Positions 47,480 to 58,465 are shown, numbered from the stretch's first letter. The stretch: DNA of 64,000 nt from Anas platyrhynchos (GCF_047663525.1 NC_092603.1:785501-849500); one strand, 5' to 3'. The notes: generated by a model not told the origin, from the letters alone. Numbers and translations are program-made.

Positions 47480-47660
47480 CCACCGCCCGGAGCAGACGAG
47501 TCCGACCTCCACCACGCCGCCTAGAGCGGCCGCCTCGCCCCCTTCCGCTACGTCACTTCCGCTCCCCTCACTTCCTGTTACAAAATGGCGGCGGCGAGGC
47601 GCGGCGCGAGCCCCCTGCGGGAGTTCGCCGGCAAAACGCGCGTTTTTCGTCAAAATAACA
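47480..47660 (-). promoter_or_regulatory. Probable POLR1H promoter and non-coding first exon
   Basis: A sharp CpG-rich island after 2.2 kb of intronic repeat. Minus-strand reading contains ETS sites (AGGAAGTGAGG, GGAAGTGACGTA with a CRE half-site) and would yield a short untranslated exon. On the plus strand an ATGGCGGCGGC at 47585 opens a 36-codon frame with no known match, which I do not call a gene. Confidence 0.45.
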
Positions 47661-48290
47661 ACCCCAAAACGCCTTTATTCACATAATTAATGACATTTAT
47701 TTAATAAATGATTAATTATTATTTAATAGTGGCGGTGGGAAGGGAGTTAAAGCGGTTAGGGCGGGTTTCCTGCAGGAAGCCATAGGGATTGCTGGGGGAA
47801 GCAGCCTCTAAATGCTGTTTTCCCCACCCAAATGGACCAAAATCGCAGCTTTTGGACCCAAAATTAATATTTTAGCGTTGATTTTTTTTTATTTGGGAAA
47901 TAAAGATTGAGCTGGTGCTGATTATGGAGGATTTTCATTATGAAGCGCTGAAAATGCGGCGTTACGTTGATTAATTAGCTAGTAATTAGTTAATAAGTTA
48001 ATAAAAACCACTGAGCTCAGCCGCAGGAGGGATGAGAAGCGGTAAAATGGGATAAAAAAACCTTAAAAACTCCCCAAAAATCTCATTTTCACCCACTTTT
48101 AATCCAAATTGTCCAAATTTCCCCAAATTAGAGGCAAAAAACCGCTCCGTGGCCGCGCTGGGGGCGCCGGCGGCTTCGCTCCGGGGGCCTGAGGTGAAAT
48201 TTTGGGGCGATTTCGTGAGAAAATGGGATTTAAAGGCTGTTTTTTAGGAGGGGGGGGGCAGGGGGCGTGGCTTAGGGGAGGGGGGCGGGG
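47660..48290. other. Unique, AT-richer intergenic stretch
   Basis: No tandem repeat and no convincing gene or RNA. It separates the POLR1H and MGAT1 CpG islands. Confidence 0.5.
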
Positions 48291-48420
48291 CTTATGGCAG
48301 GGGGCGTGGCCTCGCCGTTGCCATGGCGGCACTTCCGGTGCCGCGGACCGGAAGTGGCGGCCGCTGCCGGGAGGCGCCGCGGTACCGGAGAGGGGCCCGG
48401 GGGGGGGGTGGGGAGGGGGC
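48290..48420 (+). promoter_or_regulatory. CpG island with paired ETS sites, probable MGAT1 promoter
   Basis: CACTTCCGG and CCGGAAGTG face each other about 48329-48356 in a GC-rich island with GGGCGTGGC boxes. It is the nearest upstream island on the side of MGAT1, about 5.9 kb before its coding exon. Assignment to MGAT1 is inferred from position only. Confidence 0.4.
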
Positions 48421-48819
48421 TTGGGGGGGGCCGGGACCCCCCCATAACGACCCCTATAGGGCCGGGGGACTCCCCTGTGCACCATAAGAGCTCGGAGGGG
48501 CCCTTTTAGCTTTTTTCCCTCCTTTTTTCCTTTTTTTTCCTCATTTTTTCCCTTTTTTTCGTCATTTTTTACCTTTTTTTCATCATTTTTCCTTTTTTTT
48601 TCATCGTTTTTCCCCAATTTCCCTCTTTTTACCCCATTTTGGATAGCAGCAGCCCTCCCCCGTCCCCTATAATATCTCCCTTATTCCCTATGGGCTTTTA
48701 GGGGGGCCCCTTTTCCCCTTTTCTTCCCTTTTTTCCCCTCTTTTTTCACCATTTTCCCCTTTTTTATCCTTTTTTTTCCCTCTGAGGATACCGTGGGGGG
48801 TTTACTGGGGGGCCTTTTG

Positions 48820-49345
48820 GGGCCAGTTTACCCCTTTGGGACATTTTGGGGCCAATTTACCCCTTTTGGGACATTTTGGGGCCAAATTACCCTTTTAGGA
48901 CATTTTGGGGCCAATTTTTGACCCCTTTTGGGATATTTTAGGGCCAATTTTTTACCCCCATGGGGACATTTTGGGGCCGATTTACCCCTTTTGGGGCATT
49001 TTGGGGCCAATTTACCCCTTTTGGGGCATTTTGGGTCCGATTTACCCCTTTTGGGACATTTTGGGGCCAATTTTTTACCCTTTTGGGATATTTTATGACC
49101 AATTTTTTACCCCAATGGGGATATTTTGGGGCCGATTTACCCCATAGGGACATTTTGGGGCCCATTTATTATCCCTTAGGGGGCCAGTTTACCCCTTTGG
49201 GACATTTTGGGGCGAATTTACCCTTTTGGGACATTTTGGGGCCAATTTTTTACCCTTTTGGGACATTTTAAGTCCAATTTTTTACCCCAATGGGGATATT
49301 TTGGGACCGATTTACCCCACAGGGACATTTTGGGGCCGCCCCATA
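48820..49345. repeat. (TTTTGGGGCCAATTTACCCC)n array
   Basis: About 14 units of 32-40 bp including TTTGGGACATTTTGGGGCC, in the probable MGAT1 first intron. Confidence 0.75.
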
Positions 49346-49448
49346 CCCAAAAGGATTTGGGGGACGGGAGGAAAAAGGGCTCCTGCGTGAAAATAACCCA
49401 AAATTTTAACTTTTTTCCCTTTTTTTCCCTTTTTTCTCCAATTTTCAG

Positions 49449-49609
49449 AGTTTGCTACGGCCGGACGGAGGCAGCAGAACCCACAGCTCCCGGCTGACCC
49501 CACACCGAGCCCTCACCCCAAAACCCCGAGGGATCGAGCCCTTTTGGGGGACCCTAAAAAGGGGGGGGGGGGACCCCAGCGACCCCCCTCCCCCTGGCCC
49601 CGCAGCCAG
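49449..49609 (+). other. Candidate untranslated exon of MGAT1
   Basis: Good borders: a pyrimidine-rich tract ending tttcag at 49448, and CCAG|GTAAGC at 49609/49610. It is 161 bp and does not resemble a coding exon. It lies between the CpG island and MGAT1 on the same strand. Splicing is inferred from these signals alone. Confidence 0.35.
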
Positions 49610-50464
49610 GTAAGCGCCAAATTTTCACTTTTTTCCCCCAAAATGAAATCTTTCCCTCGCTTTTCCAGCCCGAAATGCGTTTAATCCCATTAAAAACGGG
49701 GGAAAAAAATAGGATTTTAAGGAAACGGGGGTGGATTTTTGGCACGCCGCCCTCCAGAACCTCGCGAAAAATTTATTCCACCAAAATTATTCAAAAATAA
49801 TTATTAATTTTAATTATTAAATGTATTATTAAACGATTTTTGGGGGATTTGGGGTTTTTATGGGATGCTTCAGACCCCGTTCTGGTGTCCTTATTGAACT
49901 CCGACTTCAGGCTCTTCACGCAGAGCATGGAGGAGCAAAAAAAGTAGGGTAAATATCACTTTTTTGCCCAAATTTGGCAGAAATCGCTTTATTTTTACCC
50001 GTTTTTGAAGCGAAACAGAAAGGAAAGGGACAAACAAGGGGGGAAAAAGGGGAATCTTTGGGATTTCCTGATTCTAATGAGAATTTTTGCCACTTCCTCG
50101 GGCTGTCCCGGGAAGTTTCTCCCTGCCGTGCCTCGTTCCCTTCTCGGATGAAAAAAGGAGCCCGTTTTGGGTAAAAAAACGGAGAATTTGGGGGTGGAAG
50201 AAGGGGTTTTGTGTGCTCGGTGCGGGCGGGATCCCGCTGGCCCTAATCCCCCTTCCCCGGGCTCAAGGGCAGGGGAAAATCCCCGGCTCCGCTTACTCAG
50301 CGCTGACACCTCGTCCTCCCCGGCCCCTTTTTGAGGCAAAAAAAGGCGATTTCGGGACTGGCTGCGAGCGCCGCCGCCTGCTTTTTCCCCTACAGGTACG
50401 GCCGCGACCCTAAAACCCTGCTGGGGGTTAATCCCCATCACCCGGGGCTGCTTTCCCTGCGCAG

Positions 50465-51065
50465 GGACCCCAAATAAGCTAAAAAACTCCCCAAATAAGC
50501 TGAAAACTCCCCAAATAAGCTGAAAACTCCCCAAATAAGCTAAAAACTCCCCAAATAAGCTAAAAACTCCCCAAATAAGCTAAAAACTCCCCAAATAAGC
50601 TAAAAACTCCCCAAATAAGCTAAAAACTCCCCAAATAAGCTAAAAACTCCCCAAATAAGCTAAAAACTCCCCAAATAAGCTAAAAACTCCCCAAATTAGC
50701 TAAAATCCCCCCAAATAAGCTAAAAACTCCCCAAATAAGCTAAAACCCCCCCAAATTAGCTAAAATCCCCCCAAATAAGCTAAAAACTCCCCAAATAAGC
50801 TAAAACCCCCCCAAATAAGCTAAACCCCCCCCCAAATAAGCTAAACCCCCACAAATAACCTAAAAAATATCCCAAATAACCTAAAAAAATCCCAAATAAC
50901 CTAAAAAAAAAGCCAAATAACTTAAAAAAAATCCCAAATAACTTAAAAAAATCCCAAATAACTTAAAAAAAATCCCAAATAACCTAAAAAAATCCCAAAT
51001 AACCTAAAACCCCCCCAAATAACCTAAAAAAAAAAACAAATAACCTAAAAAAAAATCCCAAATTC
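50465..51065. repeat. 20-bp array (CCCCAAATAAGCTAAAAACT)n
   Basis: Very regular 20-bp units to about 50700, then decaying to CCCAAATAACCTAAAAAAA. About 28 copies, in the probable MGAT1 intron. The flanks 49610-50465 and 51065-51840 are unique with no supported gene. Confidence 0.85.
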
Positions 51066-51839
51066 CCCCTTTTTTCCCCCCTTTCCCCCCTTTTGGGGCT
51101 TTTTGGTGCCCCCAACCCCTCCTTTTGGGATCGGGACCCCGCAGCTTCCCCCTCCCCCTGCTCACACCTCCCTTTATTATTATTTTTTTTTTACCCCTTT
51201 TCCCCTTTTTCCCCCTCTTTTCATCCCCGCGCCGTTAACCCTTGAACTGCCGGCGCCCCCCCCTCCCCTTATGGGGTCGAGCAACCCTTTATCTCCTTTT
51301 TTTTTAATATTTTTTAGGTTTTTTTTCCCTTTTTTCCCCCTCTCCGCCCCTTTCCTCCCCTTGCTGACGTGTTCCCTCCGCCGGCAGGAGCCGGGTGAGT
51401 AAAACTCGTGCGGGATCCGGCCCCCTTTTGGGGCTTCAATTTTGGGGTTTTTTAACCCTTTTTCCCCACTTTTTGACCCCAAATCGCTCCCACCCCCTTC
51501 CCGGCCCCAAACCCGGCCCCTTTTGGGTTAATATTTCACTCCGGCGGACTCTGCCCCTCTTCCGAGAGGGAACTCAGCCCCGTGCGGGGTTTTTCGACCT
51601 TTTTTTCCCCTAAATTAATTAATTTTGACTATTTTTTGGGGTTTTGGGATTTTTCTTTGCCCCCTCTTTTAGGGGAAGTTCCCGGGTGAGTTGGGGCCGC
51701 GGGCGTTTCGCTTCCTCTCGGGGTTTCCTCTGCCCTCGTGGCGCGGGGGGGGGGGATCCTAAAAGGGGCTTTTTTGGGGTGGGCTGAGCTTTTCCTGCTT
51801 CCTCGTGCTCCCCTAAATTCACTTTTCCCCCTTTTTATG

Positions 51840-54177
51840 GGATTTCCTGATTTGGGGTGGGCTTTTGGGGCTTGCTGATCCCTTTTCCAAGTCTGTGGTG
51901 GCGGAGTGAGCTTTTCCTGGTACCTTATGTCTCCCTAAAACCATTTTTTACCCCTTTTTTTATGGGATTTCCCGAATTGGGGTGGGCTTTTGGGGTTTGC
52001 TAACCCCTCGTGCGTGTCCCCCTGTAGGTCCATGGTGGCAGAATGAGCTTTTCCTGATGCCTTTTTCCCCAAAAAAATCACTTTTCCCCCCTTTTTATGG
52101 GATTTCCCAAATTGGGGTGATTTTTGGGGGCTCTCTAACCCCTTGTACGTGTCCCCCTGCAGCTCCATAGCAGCGGAATGAGCTTTTCCCAGTCCCTTTT
52201 CCCCCCCTGAAACCACTTTTTCCCCCTTTTTATGGGATTTCCCAAATTGGGGTGATTTTTGGGGGCTCTCTAACCCCTCCTGTGTCCCCCCACAGGTCCA
52301 TGGTGCCAGAATGAGTTTTTCCCGATCCCTTTTCCCCCCCTAAAACCACTTTTTCCCCTATTTTTATGGGATTTCCCAAATTGGGGTGGCCTTTTGGGGT
52401 TTGAAACCCTCTTCTATGTGTCCTCACAGGTCCATGGTGGCAGAATGAGCTTTTCCTGATGCCTTTTTCCCCAAAAAAAACACTTTTCCCCCTTTTTATG
52501 GGATTTCCCGAATTGGGGTGATTTTTTGGGGCTCTCTAACCCCTCATTCGTGTCCCCCTGCAGCTCCATAGCAGCAGAATGAGTTTTTCCCAATCCCTTT
52601 TCCCCCCCTAAAACCACTTTTTCCCCCTTTTTATGGGGTTTCCCAAATTGGGGTGGGCTTTTGGGGTTTGCTAACCCCTTGTGCGTGTCCCCCTGTAGGT
52701 CCATGGTGGCGGAATGACCTTTTCCCAGTCCCTTTTCCCCCCCTAAAATCACTTTTCCCCCCTTTTTATGGGATTTCCTGAATTGGGGTGATTTTTGGGG
52801 CTCTCTAACCCCTTGTACGTGTCCCCCCCCAGGCCCATAGCAGCAGAATGAGCTTTTCCCGATCCCTTTTCCCCCCCTAAAATCACTTTTCCCCCCTTTT
52901 TATGGGATTTCCCAAATTAGGGTGATTTTTTGGGGGCTCTCTAACCCCTCATTCGTGTCCCCCCCCCAGGTCCATGGTGGCAGAATGACCTTTTCCCAGT
53001 CCCTTTTCCCCAAAAAAATCACTTTTCCCCTCTTTTTATGGGATTTCCCAAATTGGGGTGATTTTGGGGGGCTCTCTAACCCCTCATTTGTGTCCCCCCC
53101 CCCAGGTCCATGGTGGTAGAATGAGCTTTTCCTGATACCTTTTTCCCCCCAAAAATAATTTTTGCCCCCTTTTTATGGGATTTCCCAAATTGGGGTGGCC
53201 TTTTGGGGTTTGAAACCTTCTTCTATGTGTCCTCACAGGTCCATGGTGGCGGAATGAGCTTTTCCCAGTCCCTTTTCCCCCCCTAAAATCACTTTTCCCC
53301 CCTTTTTATGGGATTTCCTGAATTGGGGTGATTTTTGGGGCTCTCTAACCCCTTGTACGTGTCCCCCCCCAGGCCCATAGCAGCAGAATGAGTTTTTCCC
53401 AATCCCTTTTCCCCCCTTAAAATCACTTTTCCCCCCTTTTTATGGGATTTCCCGAATTGGGGTGATTTTTTGGGGCTTTCTAACCCCTTGTGCGTGTCCC
53501 CCTGCAGGTCCATGGTGGCAGAATGAGCTTTTCCTGATGCCTTTTTCCCCCAAAAAATCACTTTTCCCCCCTTTTTATGGGATTTCCCAAATTGGGGTGA
53601 TTTTTTGGGGCTCTCTAACCCCTCTTTCCCCCCCCCCCCAGGTCCATGGCGGCGGAATGAGCTTTTCCTGATACCTTTTTCCCCCCAAAAATAATTTTTG
53701 CCCCCTTTTTATGGGATTTCCCGAATTGGGGTGATTTTTGGGGGCTCTCTAACCCCTCGTTCGTGTCCCCCTGCAGCTCCATAGCAGCAGAATGAGTTTT
53801 TCCCAATCCCTTTTCCCCCCCCTGAAACCACTTTTCCCCCTTTTTATGGGATTTCCCAAATTGGGGTGATTTTTGGGGGCTCTCTAACCCCTCCTGTGTC
53901 CCCCCACAGGTCCATGGTGGCAGAATGAGCTTTTCCTGATGCCTTTTTCCCCCAAAAAATCACTTTTCCCCCCTTTTTATGGGATTTCCCGAATTGGGGT
54001 GGCCTTTTGGGGTTTGAAACCTTCTTCTATGTGTCCTCACAGGTCCATGGTGTCAGAATGAGCTTTTCCCAGTCCCTTTTCCCCCCTTAAAATCACTTTT
54101 CCCCCCTTTTTATGGGATTTCCCGAATTGGGGTGATTTTTTGGGGCTCTCTAACCCCTCTTTTTCCCCCCCCCCCAG
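51840..54177 (+). repeat. 134-bp array carrying about 17 copies of the MGAT1 3' splice site
   Basis: Units of about 134 bp: pyrimidine tract, CAG, then GTCCATGGTGGCAGAATGAG or CTCCATAGCAGCAGAATGAG, then TTTTATGGGATTTCCCAAAT. AG positions fall near 52028, 52162, 52295, 52429 and so on to the real 54177. The first unit near 51890 is decayed. Most copies keep the acceptor and the tiny uORF. Confidence 0.9.
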
Positions 54178-54181
54178 GTCC

Positions 54182-54196
54182 ATGGCGGCGGAATGA
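54182..54196 (+). promoter_or_regulatory. Short uORF (MAAE) upstream of MGAT1
   Basis: Just inside the spliced exon, GTCCATGG is followed by GCGGCGGAATGA, a four-codon frame ending 22 bp before the MGAT1 start. Its ATG has G at +4 and would be met first by scanning ribosomes, which would reinitiate or leak to 54219. Confidence 0.5.
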
Positions 54197-54218
54197 GCGG
54201 CGGGGGCGCGGCTGAAGG

Positions 54219-55562
54219 ATGCTGAAGAAGAGCAGCCTGGTGCTGTGGGGGGCGGCGCTCTTCATCGCCTGGAACGGCCTCCTCCTCCTCTTCCTCTGGA
54301 GCCGCCCGCCCTCCTCTTCCTCCTCCTCCTCCTCCTCTTCCTCAGCCGAACGGAGCCGGTTAACGGAGGAGGTGATCCGCTTGGCTCAGGATGCCGAAAC
54401 CGAGCTGGAACGCCAAAAAGAGCTCCTGCGCCAAATCCACCGCTACAGCGGGCTGTGGGGCCGCCGCCGGGCGCCCCCAAAAATCCCCCAAACTCCCTCC
54501 CCGCCCCCCGTAGCGCCCGAAGGGGGCGACACGACGGTGCTCCCGGTGCTGGTGCTGGCTTGCGACCGCAGCACGGTGCGGCGGTGCCTCGATAAACTCC
54601 TCCGCTACCGCCCTTCGGCTCAACGTTTCCCCGTTATCGTCAGCCAGGACTGCGGGCACGCCGAAACGGCGCGGGTCATCGCCTCGTACGGCGACGCCGT
54701 GGCTCACATCCGTCACCCCGAGCTCGGCGACGTCCCCGTCCCCGCCGAGCACCGAAAATTTCAAGGTTATTACAAAATCGCCCGGCATTACCGCTGGGCT
54801 TTGGGGCAAATCTTCCGCACTTTCCGCTACCGCGCCGCGATCGTGGTGGAGGACGATTTGGAGGTGGCGCCGGATTTTTTTGAGTATTTCCAAGCTGCTT
54901 TTCCCCTCCTCCTCGCCGACCGGAGCCTTTGGTGCGTTTCGGCGTGGAACGACAACGGCAAGGAGCAGATGGTGGACGCCGGGCAAGCCGAGCTGCTTTA
55001 CCGCACCGATTTCTTCCCCGGTTTGGGTTGGTTGCTCCTCGCCGAGTTGTGGGACGAGCTGGAACCCAAATGGCCTCGGGCTTTTTGGGACGATTGGATG
55101 AGGCAACCCGAACAACGGCGGGGCCGCTCGTGCATCCGCCCGGAGGTATCCCGCACCATGACTTTTGGCCGCAAAGGGGTGAGCCACGGGCAGTTTTTCG
55201 ACCAGTACCTAAAATTCATCAAGCTCAACGACCGCTTCGTGCCTTTCACCCGCTTGGACCTCTCCTACCTCAAAAAGGAGGAGTACGAACGCTCCTTCTT
55301 GCCCCGCGTCTACGCGGCGCCCGAGGTGCGGGTGGAGGAGCTGCAGGGCAACCAACGCCGCGAGCTGGGCGCCGTCCGCGTGCAGTACACCGGCCGCGAT
55401 TCCTTCAAAGCCTTCGCCAAAGCTTTGGGGCTGATGGACGACCTCAAATCCGGCGTGCCCCGCGCCGGCTACCGCGGCATCGTCAGCTTCGTTTATCGGG
55501 GGCGCCGCGTTTATCTCGCCCCCCCCTCGGACTGGACGGGCTACGACCCCAGTTGGAGTTAG
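54219..55562 (+). CDS. MGAT1: MGAT1, N-acetylglucosaminyltransferase I
   Basis: MGAT1 is the medial-Golgi type II enzyme that adds the first GlcNAc to Man5GlcNAc2 and so opens hybrid and complex N-glycan synthesis. One intact coding exon, 447 aa (human 445). It shows a short cytosolic MLKK, a signal anchor (about residues 6-27), a serine-rich stem, then the GT13 domain. Key pieces: LACDRSTVRRCLDKLL, VSQDCGH, HRKFQGYYKIARHYRWALGQ, the metal/nucleotide-binding EDD at residues 211-213 (same numbering as mammals), WCVSAWNDNGKEQMVD, FFPGLGWLL, MTFGRKGVSHGQFFDQ, VRVQYTGRDSFKAFAKALG and a GYDPSW end. The start gives MLKKSSLVLWGA, close to human MLKKQSAGLVLWGA. The coding exon is preceded by a 3' splice site at 54177, duplicated upstream in a 134-bp array. 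Confidence 0.98.
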   Translation: MLKKSSLVLWGAALFIAWNGLLLLFLWSRPPSSSSSSSSSSSAERSRLTEEVIRLAQDAETELERQKELLRQIHRYSGLWGRRRAPPKIPQTPSPPPVAPEGGDTTVLPVLVLACDRSTVRRCLDKLLRYRPSAQRFPVIVSQDCGHAETARVIASYGDAVAHIRHPELGDVPVPAEHRKFQGYYKIARHYRWALGQIFRTFRYRAAIVVEDDLEVAPDFFEYFQAAFPLLLADRSLWCVSAWNDNGKEQMVDAGQAELLYRTDFFPGLGWLLLAELWDELEPKWPRAFWDDWMRQPEQRRGRSCIRPEVSRTMTFGRKGVSHGQFFDQYLKFIKLNDRFVPFTRLDLSYLKKEEYERSFLPRVYAAPEVRVEELQGNQRRELGAVRVQYTGRDSFKAFAKALGLMDDLKSGVPRAGYRGIVSFVYRGRRVYLAPPSDWTGYDPSWS

Positions 55563-55755
55563 CAGCTCCGTTTATCATCTTTTTTTTGGGGTTGATTTCC
55601 CCCAAATTGCGTTTTTTTGGCGTCTTTTCTTCCAGCCGGGGGAGATTTTAGCCGCGCGGGGTTTTATTTTTTTGGGGGAATTGGGGGGGGGGGTTGGCCG
55701 AATCCGCGGGGATTTGGCCCGAGCGGCGCCGCCAAAGGCAGAAATTATTTTCCAG

Positions 55756-55761
55756 AATAAA
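55756..55761 (+). terminator. MGAT1 poly(A) signal AATAAA
   Basis: First AATAAA after the MGAT1 stop, 194 bp downstream. Confidence 0.7.
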
Positions 55762-55879
55762 AGGAAAAAAGAAAACGACAACAAAAAAATAGAAAACAAA
55801 CCCAAAAGCCTCATTTTTTGTTGTTTTTGCTGTGGCTCTCGGCACATCCTGGACTCTATATGGCCTGGGCCCTATATGG

Positions 55880-56925
55880 CCTGGGCGTTACAGGCCATAA
55901 ATTCCTTTATATGGGTTATATGGGACCATATTGTGTAGGGTCTGGTCCTTATATATGGCTTTAGGGCCTTTATATGGGGTATATGGGACCATATTGTGTA
56001 GGGTCTGGTCCTTATATATGGCTTTAGGGCCTTTATATGGGACCATATTGTGTAGGGTCTGGTCCTTATATATGGCTTTAGGGCCTTCATATGGGTTATA
56101 TGGGACCATATTGTGTAGGGTCTGGTCCTTATATATGGCTATAGGGCCTTTATATGGGTTATATGGGACCATATTGTGTAGGGTCTGGTCCTTATATATG
56201 GCTTTAGGGCCTTTATATGGGTTATATGGGACCATATTGTGTAGGGTCTGGTCCTTATATATGGCTTTAGGGCCTTTATATGGGTTATATGGGACCGTAT
56301 TGTGTAGGGTCTGGTCCTTATATATGGCTATAGGGCCTTTATATGGGTTATATGGGACCATATTGTGTAGGATCTGGTCCTTATATATGGCTTTAGGGCC
56401 TTTATGTGGGTTATATGGGACCATACTGTGTAGGATCTGGTCCTTATATATGGCTATAGGGCCTTTATATGGGTTATATGGGACCATATTGTGTAGGGTC
56501 TGGTCCTTATATATGGCTATAGGGCCTTTATATGGGTTATATGGGACCATATTGTGTAGGGTCTGGTCCTTATATATGGCTTTAGGGCCTTTATATGGGT
56601 TATATGGGACCGTATTGTGTAGGGTCTGGTCCTTATATATGGCTTTAGGGCCTTTATATGGGTTATATGGGACCATATTGTGTAGGGTCTGGTCCTTATA
56701 TGTGGCTATAGGGCCTTTATATGGGTTATATGGGACCATATTGTGTAGGATCTGGTCCTTATATATGGCTTTAGGGCCTTTATATGGGTTATATGGGACC
56801 ATATTGTGTAGGGTCTGGTCCTTATATGTGGCTTTAGGGACTTTATATGGGTTATATGGGACCATATTGTGTAAGGTCTGGTCCTTATATATGGCTTTAG
56901 GGTCTTGGTGTAATATTTTAGGCCC
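55880..56925. repeat. 63-bp minisatellite downstream of MGAT1
   Basis: About 16 copies containing GGTCTGGTCCTTATATATGG, CTTTAGGGCCTTTATATGGG and TTATATGGGACCATATTGTG. Because 63 is a multiple of 3, both strands stay open for 380-420 codons. There is no other sign of coding. Confidence 0.9.
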
Positions 56926-56929
56926 TTTA

Positions 56930-57985
56930 TGGTTTGGGATCCGCATCAGGCGGTCCCTATATGAAATAGGGACCTGGATCCCAAATATAGGGACCTGGAT
57001 CCCAAATACACGGGGCTGTGTCCTATATCCTGCTCCCCTCACTCCATCTGCCCCATCCTACGCCCCGCTCCCTGCCCTATATGTTCTGCACCACCCTTTT
57101 TGTATAGGGGATTTATATTTGGGTCTGGGGGTGTCATTTTTTGAGCCAAAAAGCCCTTTTTATTTTACAAAACCCACATTTTTTTATATCAAATAAACCC
57201 CGAGCTCTGTGGCTTTTTTGAGGCTCGTGGCTTGCCCCGTGCTGAAGCGGGCAGTGAGGGTTTAGGACGAGAAAAAATTGCTCAGTTCTGGTCTTTTTTT
57301 TAGGGAAAAATGCCTCTTTTTGGAGCAGGGAAGGTTATGAAATGGAGCGATGAAATTGGGATAAAAAGAGGGGAAAAGGGCAGCGGGAGGGACTGGGTAA
57401 AGGGGTGAAAACAGGGAAAAGTGATGCAACGAGCTGGGGATTTGCTGCTCCCCAGCAGGTTTTGGGTTAAATCAGGGTGATTTTTAGGGACGAGGAAGAA
57501 AAAAGGGGAAGTATTAGGATTATGAACGCTTTTCAAGCAGTGGCACTGATGTTTTCTTAAACTTCTCCTCGGTTTGGGTTTCTTGCCGAGCTCACCCCGG
57601 GTAAAAGGCACAAATAAAATAAATTATTTAACAGAAAACACCCCTAAATGTAATTTACTCAATTTTAGGGGGAATTTATAAATTTGTATAATTTACCCGT
57701 TACAGCCCCAAATGAGCCTTTTGAGCCGCATTTTTACCCAACCCTCTCCTTTTTTATACAGATCCCACATTTAACCAGCGTCCCCTGTGACCCCGTTCTT
57801 CCTCCTGCTGCCTTTTTCACTAAAAACCCTCCAAAAACGATCAAAAATTTAAAAAAGGCAATTTTAACGCTTCTGAATGGCCGCTCGGGGAGAACGGCGG
57901 CGCAGTCCTCACTCAGGTCCGCTCCCGCCATTGCCCGCCGCGCTTCGCCGCTCTCGCGGGCTTCAATCAGGTCCGCGCCGTGGGG
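56930..57985. other. Unique intergenic stretch upstream of the H3-like gene
   Basis: Mixed composition, rising to a CpG island from about 57870. No gene, RNA or mobile element recognised. Confidence 0.5.
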
Positions 57986-57989
57986 CGGG

Positions 57990-58100
57990 GAGAGCGCCGT
58001 GTGGAGTGACCAATGGGGGCGCCGCTGCGGGGGCGCCGACCAATCAGAGGGCGCCTGGCGCCTATAAAAGGGAGCGCGGCAGAGCGCGCGAGCCATTTGG
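57990..58100 (+). promoter_or_regulatory. TATA/CCAAT promoter of the histone H3-like gene
   Basis: CCAAT boxes at 58010-58014 and 58040-58044 are followed by a perfect TATAAAA at 58063-58069. That places the start site near 58094 and leaves a 5' UTR of about 20 nt. Two CCAAT boxes, TATA and a tiny leader are the layout of replication-type histone genes. It is the only clear TATA promoter in the window. Confidence 0.75.
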
Positions 58101-58114
58101 GTAGCGCAGGGGCT

Positions 58115-58465
58115 ATGGCACGGGTGAAGCAGGCGGTGGGGGCGCAGCCTGGTAAAAAAACAATTAAAAAATCCAAATTAAAACCTCCATCAACATCGCT
58201 GACTCGTCGGGTCTCGGCGCTGCGTAAGAAGCTTCGTTTTTCCCGGAAGCGCTTCTTTTTGAGGCTCCCTACGGCGTTTATTCGCGGGCTGCTGGGGGAA
58301 TTTGGGCTCCACGTGGCCGCCTGGGCAGCACTGTGGGCGGGCTGCGAGGTTCATCTCTTAACTCTGCTTGAAAATTGGGGGCTGTGCGCCCGCCACGCCA
58401 AGCGAGCTGTCGTGGAAGCTGCCGACGTGAGGCTGGTGAGGTGCATTCAGAGGAAAAGAGTCTGA
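58115..58465 (+). CDS. Divergent histone H3-like protein (novel variant)
   Basis: One intronless frame of 116 aa. It begins MARVKQAVGAQPGKK, matching the H3 tail MARTKQTARKSTGGK at A1, R2, K4, Q5 and K14 but with K9 and S10 replaced. The tail is shorter than H3's 135 aa. It then aligns along the histone fold: ALRKKLRF (alpha-N), RLPTAFIRGLLGEF for KLPFQRLVREIAQDF (alpha-1), ALWAGCEVHLLTLLEN for ALQEASEAYLVGLFED (alpha-2), GLCARHAKRAVV for NLCAIHAKRVTI, and DVRLVRCIQRKR for DIQLARRIRGER (alpha-3). Loop 1 is about four residues shorter than in H3. The LCA-HAKR signature points to the H3 proper lineage rather than CENP-A. The ATG lies just after a TATA/CCAAT promoter; an earlier in-frame ATG is upstream of the TATA box. 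Nuclear, nucleosomal function is inferred. A decaying H3 retrocopy is less likely with an open frame and its own promoter. Confidence 0.75.
   Translation: MARVKQAVGAQPGKKTIKKSKLKPPSTSLTRRVSALRKKLRFSRKRFFLRLPTAFIRGLLGEFGLHVAAWAALWAGCEVHLLTLLENWGLCARHAKRAVVEAADVRLVRCIQRKRV

Noticed and set aside
47585-47700. Small plus-strand gene starting ATGGCGGCGGC
   Set aside because: 36 codons with no match and inside a CpG island; more likely the untranslated side of the POLR1H promoter.
57877-58104. Arg-rich frames before the H3-like gene
   Set aside because: They cross the CCAAT/TATA promoter and reflect CpG-island composition.
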